From assembly GCF_000701505.1 (NCBI RefSeq), contig NZ_JNJB01000024.1:1-34666 (forward strand): a DNA stretch of 34,666 nt, in the 5' to 3' direction. The translations under genes and the position numbers were made by a program. This document shows positions 1 to 7,104 of the stretch, in pieces. The notes below the pieces were generated by a model that saw only the letters and a program-made list of their open reading frames with translations, made no database searches and was not told the origin of the DNA. The stretch comes from Dyadobacter crusticola DSM 16708 (GTDB lineage: Bacteria > Bacteroidota > Bacteroidia > Cytophagales > Spirosomataceae). The stretch's first letter is position 1. Every line of letters starts with the position of its first letter.

Positions 1-288
1 TCCAAAGATTTTGCAATCTGGTGTGAGGAGAAAGGCATTGAAACTAGGTATATACAGCCGGGGAAGCCAACTCAAAACGGCTATATCGAACGATTTAACC
101 GACTGTATCGGGAAGCAGTATTAGACGCATATTTGTTCTTTGACCTGGATCAGGTCAGGCAACTAACAGCTGAGTGGATCGAAGAATATAATCAGCGACG
201 GCCGCACGAAGGACTGGGCAATTTGACCCCATTTGAGTGGAAGGAGTTGCTGGTGAAAAAAGTAATTCAACAACAAATGACTGTCTGA
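1..288 (+). CDS. IS3-family transposase (OrfB), C-terminal part only
   Basis: The frame is open from the window edge to TGA at 286-288, giving the last 95 residues of an integrase-core (rve/DDE) transposase. The segment GKPTQNGYIERFNR (residues 21-34) is the typical surrounding of the last catalytic Glu (E30) in IS3-family OrfB proteins. It is followed by the usual WIEEYNQRRPHEGLGNLTP segment, where such proteins end. The first two catalytic Asp residues, the OrfA frame and the left end lie outside the window, so I cannot say whether the element is intact. No mutation is visible in the part seen. Confidence 0.9.
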   Translation, partial: SKDFAIWCEEKGIETRYIQPGKPTQNGYIERFNRLYREAVLDAYLFFDLDQVRQLTAEWIEEYNQRRPHEGLGNLTPFEWKELLVKKVIQQQMTV

Positions 289-305
289 AAAACGGGGCAC
301 TTACA
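286..305 (+). mobile_element. Probable right terminal repeat of the IS3-family element
   Basis: IS3-family elements end in imperfect inverted repeats that begin TG and finish CA, just after the OrfB stop codon. The sequence directly after the stop ends in ...GGCACTTACA at 305, so on the other strand the element would begin TGTAAGTGCC. The exact boundary is inferred, because the left end is not in the window for comparison. Confidence 0.45.
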
Positions 306-639
306 GCAGGACTTGCACACAGGCAGAAAAGAAGAATTACTGGAAACATAATTGTTGCGAAAACCGTAAAGTATCGATGCATAAGTAGAAGGAATAAGTT
401 TGTAATGAAGCCAACTAGATTGGGTGAAATGTTCTATTATTTCTAGGATTAACAAAATAGTTTTATAGCTGCGGAGGGCGGGAATTAGCTGCCGGCGAGA
501 AGCAGAGTACGAACGGGAAGGTTGCTGGAAAAAGTTGTTTGTGCTCTGCCATTTTTCCCTGCAATTATTAGTAGACGAATAGTTGGGGAGACTTATAACT
601 TTGACGTACTCAATAGCTAAACTTCAACTTGTACTCTAC
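306..639. other. Gene-poor flank between the IS end and the MarR gene
   Basis: About 330 nt with no coding frame that I can defend. Short open frames here have no recognisable protein features. Apart from the possible promoter element near 596 I see no RNA gene and no strong hairpin. It could be old debris from insertion of the neighbouring IS. Confidence 0.5.
596..603 (+). promoter_or_regulatory. Possible -7 element for the MarR gene
   Basis: TAACTTTG fits the Bacteroidota -7 consensus TAnnTTTG exactly and lies 36 nt before the chosen ATG at 640. No TTG/TTTG sits at the usual distance upstream, so this rests on the -7 match alone. Confidence 0.3.
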
Positions 640-1074
640 ATGACACATCACTCCGATCACCGTGCCTATTTTTTTAAAATAGACACGACTATCAAAAAAA
701 TTCGCAACGCCTTACAAAAACAGTTGACAGAAGCAGGTTTCGATTTGACAGTTGATCAATGGGTACTTATCGACCATATATTCAGAAAGCAGGGAGTGAG
801 CCAGAATGAACTTGCGGAAATGACATTCAAAGATCCACCGACTGTCACCAGAATCATTGATCTGCTCGAAAAGAAAGGATTGGTGGAACGCGGCCCGGCA
901 GCAGGGGACCGGAGAAAATTCAATCTTTTTTTAACAAAGCACGGACAGTCTATTTACAACCAGGCTTTTCCCATTGTAGCGGACATCAGAAGAAAAGGAT
1001 GGGGAAGTCTTAATGATTCAGACTATCAGCACTTTGTTAGGATAATGGACTCTATCTATCAGAACTTTACCTGA
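640..1074 (+). CDS. MarR-family transcriptional regulator
   Basis: 144 residues, the usual length for a MarR winged-helix dimer. A helical N-terminus (residues about 10-45) is followed by the winged helix: GVSQNELAEMTFKDPPTVTR is the helix-turn-helix, and the wing contains the family's DRR motif (GPAAGDRRKFNLFLT). A C-terminal dimerisation helix ends the protein. An in-frame TTG at 583 would add 19 residues of no MarR character, so ATG at 640 is chosen. The target and ligand are unknown; the gene stands alone with its own terminator, so autoregulation or control of a distant operon is likely (inference). Confidence 0.9.
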   Translation: MTHHSDHRAYFFKIDTTIKKIRNALQKQLTEAGFDLTVDQWVLIDHIFRKQGVSQNELAEMTFKDPPTVTRIIDLLEKKGLVERGPAAGDRRKFNLFLTKHGQSIYNQAFPIVADIRRKGWGSLNDSDYQHFVRIMDSIYQNFT

Positions 1075-1093
1075 AATATCTCGTTCCGTACTC

Positions 1094-1138
1094 AAATGGA
1101 AGGTTATCCTGTTATGGACGATCTTCCATTTTTATTTT
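1094..1138 (+). terminator. Intrinsic terminator after the MarR gene
   Basis: AAATGGAAG (1094-1102) pairs with CTTCCATTT (1123-1131) across a 20-nt loop and is followed by TTATTTT. It lies 20 nt after the stop codon. Confidence 0.7.
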
Positions 1139-1266
1139 ACAACAAAGCCTGATTTGCTTAAACTTTGGCAACAATAAAGCATCTAACCTGCGTTGAGACA
1201 CAAAACACTTTTACATTGTGATTGTCCCAACGTTCATTTTTAATTCATTTTCATTTTTTTAAAGCC

Positions 1267-1998
1267 ATGAAAAAAGCATTTTTAGCCAGCTTTCTATTAT
1301 CTGCAGTAATGTTGTCCCCCGCGTTCTCACAGGTAAAAACTGAACAACTAATGCAGGTACCTAATATCGAAGTAGCCGGCTTCGCCGAAATCGAGGTAGT
1401 GCCGGATGAGATCTACTTCAACATTTCGCTGCGCGAGTATTATCAAGATGAAAAAAACCAGAAGGATAAAGTTGTGATCAGTACTTTGGAGAAGCAGCTT
1501 GTGAAAGCGATTGCAGATGCAGGGCTACCGAAAGAAAGTCTGTCGATCAGCGGCGTAGGTGGTTATCAGGAATATGTTGATAAGAAGAAAAAGCCAGCTA
1601 CTTTCCTGGAAAGCAAGCAATATGAGCTGAAAGTGAGCAGTGCCGAAAAGCTTGACGTTATTATGTCAAAGGTTGAAAGCCGCGGGGTTAACTATGCAAA
1701 TGTTGCGCGCGTAGATCACTCCAAGAAGGAAGAATTCAAAAAGCAGGTAAAGATTGACGCATTGAAAGCAGCGAAAGAGAAGGCTGAATACCTGGTGGCA
1801 TCTTTGGACCAGAAGCTTGGCCGCGTGCTGGAAATTAAGGAGCTTGATGAAAACCTTTACTTTCCGCAGCCCATGTTTGCGAAAGCCAATATGCGCGCTA
1901 TGTCAGCGGAGTCGGCTGATGCAGTTACTGAAAGCGATGTGCAATATCAGAAGATCAAAATCAGCTACCGGATGCAGGCTGCATTTGAAATCAAGTAA
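1267..1998 (+). CDS. Secreted SIMPL-domain (DUF541) protein
   Basis: 243 residues. An N-terminal signal peptide (MKKAFLASFLLSAVMLSPAFSQ, cleavage around residue 22) points to the periplasm. The rest matches the SIMPL/DUF541 family: an early segment VAGFAEIEVVPDEIYFNISL, then a lysine-rich helical middle ending ALKAAKEKAEYLVASLDQKLGRVLEI, which is typical of these proteins. The role of the family is not settled; some members affect stress survival. In-frame codon 1222 would add 15 residues ahead of a perfect signal peptide, so ATG 1267 is preferred. It is a single-gene unit bounded by terminators on both sides. Confidence 0.87.
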   Translation: MKKAFLASFLLSAVMLSPAFSQVKTEQLMQVPNIEVAGFAEIEVVPDEIYFNISLREYYQDEKNQKDKVVISTLEKQLVKAIADAGLPKESLSISGVGGYQEYVDKKKKPATFLESKQYELKVSSAEKLDVIMSKVESRGVNYANVARVDHSKKEEFKKQVKIDALKAAKEKAEYLVASLDQKLGRVLEIKELDENLYFPQPMFAKANMRAMSAESADAVTESDVQYQKIKISYRMQAAFEIK

Positions 1999-2009
1999 AT
2001 CCTCGGTTT

Positions 2010-2039
2010 TATGCCTGCTTCTTGCAGGCATAATTTTTT
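2010..2039 (+). terminator. Intrinsic terminator after the SIMPL gene
   Basis: TATGCCTGC (2010-2018) and GCAGGCATA (2024-2032) form a 9-bp stem with a 5-nt loop, followed by a run of six T. It begins 12 nt after the stop codon. Confidence 0.88.
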
Positions 2040-2123
2040 GGTGGTAACACTCCACCGGAGCAACTCTCCCGGTACATTTAGAAATAGTTATTTAAATCAA
2101 GCTAAACTAAGTAACTGGAAACC

Positions 2124-2459
2124 ATGGGCATCAATTCAAAACATCTGGCCACATTCATTCTTGGCGCCGCAGCAGGAGTTGCAGCACACAAGTATCTTCA
2201 ATCCGAAGAGGGAGAAAAGCTTTTGGAAGATCTTAAAACGAAAGCGAATAGTCTCAAAGCAGAGGCCGAGGGCGCAATTGATAAAGCTCCCGAGTACTTT
2301 GAAGAGCTAAAAACCAAAGGAGCGGAGTCGCTCAAAGGGAATTTTCCTGATGTGGAATCATTTCTGAAAGATCTTTACGAAAAATTTGTCGGGAACAAGG
2401 AAGCTTCCACTACCACCGCCACTCCCGAGAACACACCTATTCCGGATCCCATTTCGTAG
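2124..2459 (+). CDS. Small YtxH-like membrane-anchored protein
   Basis: 111 residues. A short glycine/alanine-rich hydrophobic stretch near the N-terminus (LATFILGAAAGVAAHKYL, about residues 8-25) is followed by a charged amphipathic helix rich in Lys and Glu, and a Thr/Pro-rich tail. This layout is that of YtxH-domain proteins (general-stress or gas-vesicle-like annotations). The function is unknown. No enzyme motif is present. Flanking terminators make it a monocistronic gene, and its terminator runs into the end of the convergent nudK. Confidence 0.72.
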   Translation: MGINSKHLATFILGAAAGVAAHKYLQSEEGEKLLEDLKTKANSLKAEAEGAIDKAPEYFEELKTKGAESLKGNFPDVESFLKDLYEKFVGNKEASTTTATPENTPIPDPIS

Positions 2460-2480
2460 GATAACAGAATAGGATATTGA

Positions 2481-2530
2481 CAATGCAGCTTGAAGCCGGC
2501 ACCGCGCTACTTTAAGCTGCATTGTTTTTT
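2481..2530 (+). terminator. Terminator of the YtxH-like gene, overlapping the end of nudK
   Basis: CAATGCAGCTT (2481-2491) pairs perfectly with AAGCTGCATTG (2514-2524), then six T follow. The 3' arm and T-run lie inside the last codons of minus-strand nudK, whose stop codon is at 2512-2514. On the minus strand no T-run follows the stem, so it mainly serves the plus strand. Confidence 0.8.
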
Positions 2531-3108
2531 AGCAGGTTGTTGATCTGCGCGTACTGGATTAGCATGATTGTTTTTGCGTCTCTGATCTCGCCGCGCGAAA
2601 TCATCTCCACGGCTTCTGTAAACGGGACTTCCATTACTTCAATGTTCTCCTGCTCACCATCTGCGCCGCCGCCTTCGCTCACCTTCATTTCGTCAGAATA
2701 TTCACCTACAAAAAAATACAGGATTTCAGTTACTGAGCCAGGCGACATATAAGCTTCAAATATTTTGCGCACAGAACTGAGCTTGTAGCCGGTTTCTTCC
2801 TCGGTTTCTCTGATAATGCAGTCTTCCGGATTGTCTTTGTCCAGCAAACCGGCACACGCTTCGATCAGCATTCCCGATGGATTTCCATTGGTGTAAGTCG
2901 GAAGACGGAATTGGTTGGTAAGGATAACGGTTTGTTTTTCAACATTGTATAACAAGATAGTGGCTCCATTTCCACGGTCATAAGCTTCGCGGCTCTGGCG
3001 TTCCCAATCCCCGTTTTTACCCTGATAATCAAATGTGTACTTCCGCAATGTGTACCAGTTGTCAGACAGTACCTCTTCATTGACCAATTTAACTTTTGAA
3101 TTCTCCAT
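2512..3108 (-). CDS. nudK: GDP-mannose pyrophosphatase (Nudix hydrolase, NudK type)
   Basis: 198 residues. NudK hydrolyses GDP-mannose (and related nucleoside diphosphate sugars) to GMP and mannose-1-phosphate. The Nudix box is at residues 86-108: ACAGLLDKDNPEDCII, then RETEEETGY with R100, E101, E104, E105 and G107. This shortened loop, together with YMSPGSVTE, GGGADGEQENIEV and GEIRDAKTIML, closely follows E. coli NudK rather than ADP-ribose pyrophosphatase NudF. It is divergent from the DUF985 cupin gene and has the best-formed promoter in the window. A Gmd gene using the same sugar nucleotide lies 16 kb away. Confidence 0.88.
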   Translation of the reverse strand: MENSKVKLVNEEVLSDNWYTLRKYTFDYQGKNGDWERQSREAYDRGNGATILLYNVEKQTVILTNQFRLPTYTNGNPSGMLIEACAGLLDKDNPEDCIIRETEEETGYKLSSVRKIFEAYMSPGSVTEILYFFVGEYSDEMKVSEGGGADGEQENIEVMEVPFTEAVEMISRGEIRDAKTIMLIQYAQINNLLKNNAA

Positions 3109-3142
3109 TGAACAGTTTTGATTAAAATTGATTAATAATGAT

Positions 3143-3174
3143 CAAATGTAAAAGAATTGATCAGAACTGACAAA
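3143..3174 (-). promoter_or_regulatory. nudK promoter (Bacteroidota type)
   Basis: On the minus strand TTTG (complement of 3171-3174) is followed after 20 nt by TACATTTG (complement of 3143-3150), an exact match to TTTG-N20-TAnnTTTG. The predicted start site would give a leader of about 30 nt before the nudK ATG. TGATCA palindromes at 3139-3144 and 3158-3163 fall within or next to it. Confidence 0.58.
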
Positions 3175-3186
3175 TGCAATTGATTA

Positions 3187-3218
3187 TTTGGCGGCGGACT
3201 GCTTTCCAGTTAGTTTAG
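3187..3218 (+). promoter_or_regulatory. Possible promoter of the DUF985 cupin gene
   Basis: TTTG (3187-3190), 20-nt spacer, then TAGTTTAG (3211-3218), one mismatch from TAnnTTTG. The ATG follows 22 nt later at 3240. The -33 boxes of this and of the nudK promoter are only 12 nt apart, back to back. Confidence 0.42.
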
Positions 3219-3239
3219 GAGCTACTTACTATAACAATT

Positions 3240-3746
3240 ATGAAGCCTCTTGAATATTGGGTAGAGAAATACCAGTTGCAACCACATCCTGAGGGTGGGT
3301 TTTATGCGGAGACTTACCGCGCGAAAGATGTGATAAGTTCCGAGGCACTACCTGCGCGGTTTGGGGGCGACAGGACGGTGAGTACAGGCATTTACTTCTT
3401 GCTCGATGCGCATCATTTTTCCGCATTTCATCGGATTAAGTCGGACGAAATGTGGCATTTTTATGCAGGGGAGGCTTTGGAGATTTTTGTTATTGAACCA
3501 AAAACCAAAAAGCTACATATAATCAGGTTGGGAAATGATCCCGAAAATGGAGAAACATTCCAGGCAGTAGTTCCCGCAGGAGCCTGGTTCGGCTCGCGGC
3601 CTGCCGCCGGAAGTTCCTATTCGCTGGTGGGTTGTACCGTAGCGCCCGGCTTTGATTTCAGGGATTTTGAAATGGCAGATCGAGTGGAGTTACAGTTCGA
3701 GTATCCCGAATTTCATACATTAATCGCCGAGCTGACCAGAATTTGA
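3240..3746 (+). CDS. Cupin-fold protein of the DUF985 (Cupin_5) family
   Basis: 168 residues, full length for the family. Hallmarks seen are LQPHPEGGFYAETYR near the N-terminus, TGIYFLLDAHHFSAFHRIKSDEMWHFYAGEALEIFVI (the histidine-rich cupin motif), VVPAGAWFGSRP, and the closing GCTVAPGFDFRDFEMADR. The DUF985 barrel is a single-domain cupin; the biochemical role is unknown, though sugar- or nucleotide-binding has been suggested for related folds. It ends 4 nt before the convergent lipoprotein gene. Its divergent pairing with nudK may mean shared regulation (inference). Confidence 0.88.
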   Translation: MKPLEYWVEKYQLQPHPEGGFYAETYRAKDVISSEALPARFGGDRTVSTGIYFLLDAHHFSAFHRIKSDEMWHFYAGEALEIFVIEPKTKKLHIIRLGNDPENGETFQAVVPAGAWFGSRPAAGSSYSLVGCTVAPGFDFRDFEMADRVELQFEYPEFHTLIAELTRI

Positions 3747-3750
3747 GCTG

Positions 3751-5100
3751 CTATTTAACTTCCATTTTTGACCAATAAGGCTTTGACTCGTACCGGTTTG
3801 TATAAACTCCGGTGACCGTGTATTTGCCAGCAGGCAGATCAGCTGGGATCTTATACTTGCCAAGTGAATAACTGAATCCTGCTATCAACCAGTTGAAGAC
3901 TATGAGCTCCGGGGCAAGATCGACTGTTTTTGCAGCTGATTTCAAGCGGAGTCTGGGCAGACGATTTACATCGAAATCGGTACTGCCTGAACCATAATCA
4001 AGAGGCTGTGATTTTGCGTAAAATATATCGCCTTTGTTAAGTAAAAGGGGCAGTGTATTTCTCTCAAGCGTTTTTTCAATGCTTCCTTTCCAGATCGTTT
4101 CGAGACAGTTGGTTTCGAAGTTGCCCAGGTAGACACTGCTCTTCCCAATTAGTTTGTCTTTTTCATAGAATGAAACGAGGTAGGCGCCTTCTTCCAAATT
4201 AGCAGGAATCTTGTCAAGTGAAATTTTAGAGTGATCATTCACCCGCATTGCTGCTGTTACAGGTTTTTCGAGAAAGTCGCTTGAAAAGGTTACGGTATAC
4301 TTTTCTTGCGGAATGAAGATTCCACCATTGGCGCTAATGGTATCTTTTCTTGTATACTGGAATTTATAAGAAGGCCAAACTGTAACTACCGGCGCGTCGC
4401 GGATGAATTTAATCCCTTCAAAAACCACTGGTTCCTGGTTGTAAAATAAAATTTCCAGTCGATGCAGATCAGAGGTCAGCAGCGTTTCGGCCTTTTCCAA
4501 TCCAATTTGGCCTTCTATATCGTACACTACTGTTTCGGTCGAAAAGCCGGTTTTAGGATTGGTAATGCGCAAAATAGGGCCGGCCTGATTTGGACTTGAC
4601 GGAATACTACCCATTTTGGCCTCAAAACGAAGCGGAAAAATAATTCCTAGCGAGCTGATCGGCAACTCTTTACTAAGTAATGTGATATTGGGTTTGCCCG
4701 AAAAATTGAAATACACATTGAAGAAGAAGTTGCCGCGATTGGCTTTCTCCCGCAGCTCGAATACCAGCGGCCCAACTCCCCGGTAAGCGAAGCGGATAAT
4801 GCTGTCCTTGGTGATTTCACCACTCTGGTTCACCAGTCCGATGTTGGAATGCAGGGATAATTTAACTTCTGCCTGTTCCTCGCTGTAAGTGTCGGGCAGA
4901 CTTACCATATAGCTTTTGGAAGTCGAATCAAAGGTGATTTGCTGTGCACCCGTCACAGTCAGACCTTTCAGGAATTCTCCTGCTTTGGTCGGATTCTCGG
5001 TTTCCGGCTCAGGTTTCGGCCCGATTTCAGGATCTTTCTCTTTCTTACATCCTGAGCAAAGACCGGCTAGCAGAAGTATCAGGTAAATGGACTTTTTCAT
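3751..5100 (-). CDS. Putative lipoprotein of unknown function
   Basis: 449 residues from ATG at 5098-5100. A lipoprotein signal (MKKSIYLILLLAGLCSGC) precedes a Lys/Glu/Pro-rich linker (about residues 19-38), usual for Bacteroidota outer-membrane lipoproteins. The lipobox is slightly irregular, with Cys at -3. The body is predicted from composition to be beta-rich, with repeated short segments such as KYTVTFSSDF, EGAYLVSFYEKDKLIGKSSVYLG and AGKYTVTGVYTN, suggesting several Ig-like domains. I do not recognise a family or catalytic motif. A longer start (5136) adds 12 residues before the signal and is less likely. It lies 109 nt downstream of the gamma-glutamyltransferase gene on the same strand, so may be co-transcribed. 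Confidence 0.82.
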   Translation of the reverse strand: MKKSIYLILLLAGLCSGCKKEKDPEIGPKPEPETENPTKAGEFLKGLTVTGAQQITFDSTSKSYMVSLPDTYSEEQAEVKLSLHSNIGLVNQSGEITKDSIIRFAYRGVGPLVFELREKANRGNFFFNVYFNFSGKPNITLLSKELPISSLGIIFPLRFEAKMGSIPSSPNQAGPILRITNPKTGFSTETVVYDIEGQIGLEKAETLLTSDLHRLEILFYNQEPVVFEGIKFIRDAPVVTVWPSYKFQYTRKDTISANGGIFIPQEKYTVTFSSDFLEKPVTAAMRVNDHSKISLDKIPANLEEGAYLVSFYEKDKLIGKSSVYLGNFETNCLETIWKGSIEKTLERNTLPLLLNKGDIFYAKSQPLDYGSGSTDFDVNRLPRLRLKSAAKTVDLAPELIVFNWLIAGFSYSLGKYKIPADLPAGKYTVTGVYTNRYESKPYWSKMEVK

Positions 5101-5209
5101 GGCAAAAACGAATAAACAAATGGTTACTCCATTCACTCGAATTTAGGTCTTATTACAGACAAATTGCAATTAATTCTAAATAATCTCTAAGCCGCCTGAT
5201 CGCGTTTAC

Positions 5210-6976
5210 TCAGTAACCAACGCTGGTATCGTCGCCGCGGGGATCGGATCCGCCTTCCAGGGTTCTGTCGGGTAAGACGAGGATACAGTCCATTCGGCCG
5301 ATTGTGTTCCGTTGTTGTTCAAGTATATATCCCTTATCCTGTAATTTTTTGATTGCTCCTTCGGAAAATGCATTGGCCTCGAAAGTGGTTTTGTCCGGAA
5401 GCCACTGATGATGGAATTTTGATGCATTCACAGATTGCTGCATTGTCATTCCGTGCTCTATCACGTTCAATATGGTTTGGTAAACAGAAGTAATGATCGT
5501 CGAACCGCCGGGGGTACCTACTACCATGAAGAGCTTTCCGTCCTTTTCTATGATAGTCGGGGTCATCGAGGAGAGCATTCGCTTACCAGGTGCAATCGCA
5601 TTGGCTTTGTTGCCGATCAGTCCGTACATATTCGGCGCGCCGGCTTTAACGCTAAAATCATCCATTTCATTATTCATGAAAAATCCGCCGCCTTTAATTA
5701 CAACCCGGCTTCCGTAACCTCCATTCAATGTAGTAGTGAGTGAAACGGCATTTCCCTCTTTGTCCACAACCGAAAAGTGCGTGGTTTCCAGACTTTCGTA
5801 CCCAGGAAATGTACCGCCTTTGATATCCTTGCTGACAGTTGCTTTATTCCAGTTGAAATCTGCCCAGCGGCTGGCCAGGTATTCTTTGTTCATCAAGGTT
5901 TCCTGCGGCACTCTTACAAAATCGGGATCGCCCAAAAACTTGGCCCGATCGGCATAAACTCTTCTCTCCGCCTCGATCATCACCTGGATCGTGGAATCGG
6001 AGTGCCAGCCCCATTTTCTTAGTGGAAATGGTTCGGTGAGGCGCATCAGCTGGACCAATGCAATTCCGCCGCTCGAAGGAGGCGCCATGGTGATCACTTT
6101 ATAGTCTTTATAGCTTTCAGTTATTGTTTCCCGCCATTGCGCATGGTAGTCGGCCAGGTCTTTTTTACTGATAATTCCTTCGCCGTTTTTGTTGATATCT
6201 CTGACGATCAGTCGGGCTGTTTTGCCTTTGTAAAAACCATCACGTCCCTTTTTCTGAATTCTTTTCAACACTTTACCCAAATCCGTTTGAACCAGGATAT
6301 CGCCTGTTGCCCATTCCTTGCCGGTTGGATTAAGAAAGTATTTTGTGCCCGGGTTCAGTGTTTCCACATCTTGTTTGATCGCATTCAAGCCGCGTGCCTC
6401 CCGCTCTGTTTGCACAACTCCATGCATAGCCAGGTCAATGGCGGGTTGCAAAACCTGCTTCCATGGCAGCTTTCCATATTTGGCGTGCGCCTCTGCCATT
6501 CCGGCTACCGAGCCGGGCACACCGGAAGCAAGCCGGCCCAGCGTACTTGCTTTTGGAATGATGTTCCCGTCTTTGTCGAGGTACATATCTGCATGCCCTT
6601 TTGCAGGCGCTTTTTCACGGAAATCAATGCTGTAACTTTTACCGGTTTTGTCGCGCAGCACCAGAAATCCGCCGCCGCCGAGGTTCCCTGCAGAAGGGTG
6701 CACTACCGCCAGTGCAAACTGTACAGCTACTGCCGCATCGACCGCATTTCCCCCTGCTTTCAGTATCTCGACTCCCACCTTTGATGCTTCCGGATGCGCA
6801 GAAGCAACCATACCATTTTTTGCGAAAACGCCTTTTCTATCACTGAAAAAAGGTTTTTGATTCGGATCGTCGGATAGGAACTGGTAAAAGCCGGTAGATT
6901 CCTGAACTGGTTTTTGAGCAGCTGCAAACCAGGAAACGAAACAGAAAACAATGAAGAATGTATAGTGTTTTTGCAT
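5210..6976 (-). CDS. ggt: Gamma-glutamyltransferase (glutathione hydrolase)
   Basis: 588 residues, the normal size for the Ntn-hydrolase proenzyme. It cleaves gamma-glutamyl bonds of glutathione and related peptides, usually in the periplasm; the N-terminal MQKHYTFFIVFCFVSWFAAAQ is a signal peptide. Family motifs are GMVASAHPEAS, GGNAVDAAVA, HPSAGNLGGGGFLV, and the autocleavage site ETTHFSV, where T398 would become the N-terminal nucleophile of the small subunit (T399 next to it). Later come MNNEMDDFS, GKRMLSSMTPT and VGTPGGSTI, the substrate pocket. No key residue is missing. The unknown lipoprotein gene follows it on the same strand. Confidence 0.96.
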   Translation of the reverse strand: MQKHYTFFIVFCFVSWFAAAQKPVQESTGFYQFLSDDPNQKPFFSDRKGVFAKNGMVASAHPEASKVGVEILKAGGNAVDAAVAVQFALAVVHPSAGNLGGGGFLVLRDKTGKSYSIDFREKAPAKGHADMYLDKDGNIIPKASTLGRLASGVPGSVAGMAEAHAKYGKLPWKQVLQPAIDLAMHGVVQTEREARGLNAIKQDVETLNPGTKYFLNPTGKEWATGDILVQTDLGKVLKRIQKKGRDGFYKGKTARLIVRDINKNGEGIISKKDLADYHAQWRETITESYKDYKVITMAPPSSGGIALVQLMRLTEPFPLRKWGWHSDSTIQVMIEAERRVYADRAKFLGDPDFVRVPQETLMNKEYLASRWADFNWNKATVSKDIKGGTFPGYESLETTHFSVVDKEGNAVSLTTTLNGGYGSRVVIKGGGFFMNNEMDDFSVKAGAPNMYGLIGNKANAIAPGKRMLSSMTPTIIEKDGKLFMVVGTPGGSTIITSVYQTILNVIEHGMTMQQSVNASKFHHQWLPDKTTFEANAFSEGAIKKLQDKGYILEQQRNTIGRMDCILVLPDRTLEGGSDPRGDDTSVGY

Positions 6977-7104
6977 AGCAGGAGTGAAAGGTTAGTGTTG
7001 TAAGATATCAAATCAGACCGTTTTTCTTACCTTTTGTAACAATTTATTTCAGGATCAGAGCCTTAACAGTTAACTTTTGAATTGAATATGTCCCGACTGT
7101 GATT

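Noticed and set aside
237..446. 69-residue plus frame beginning within the IS transposase
   Set aside because: It overlaps the transposase end in another frame, crosses the IS boundary and has no protein character.
6137..6784. 215-residue open frame on the plus strand inside ggt
   Set aside because: It is antisense to a gene with all gamma-glutamyltransferase motifs, and its translation is Cys/Phe-rich with no domain.
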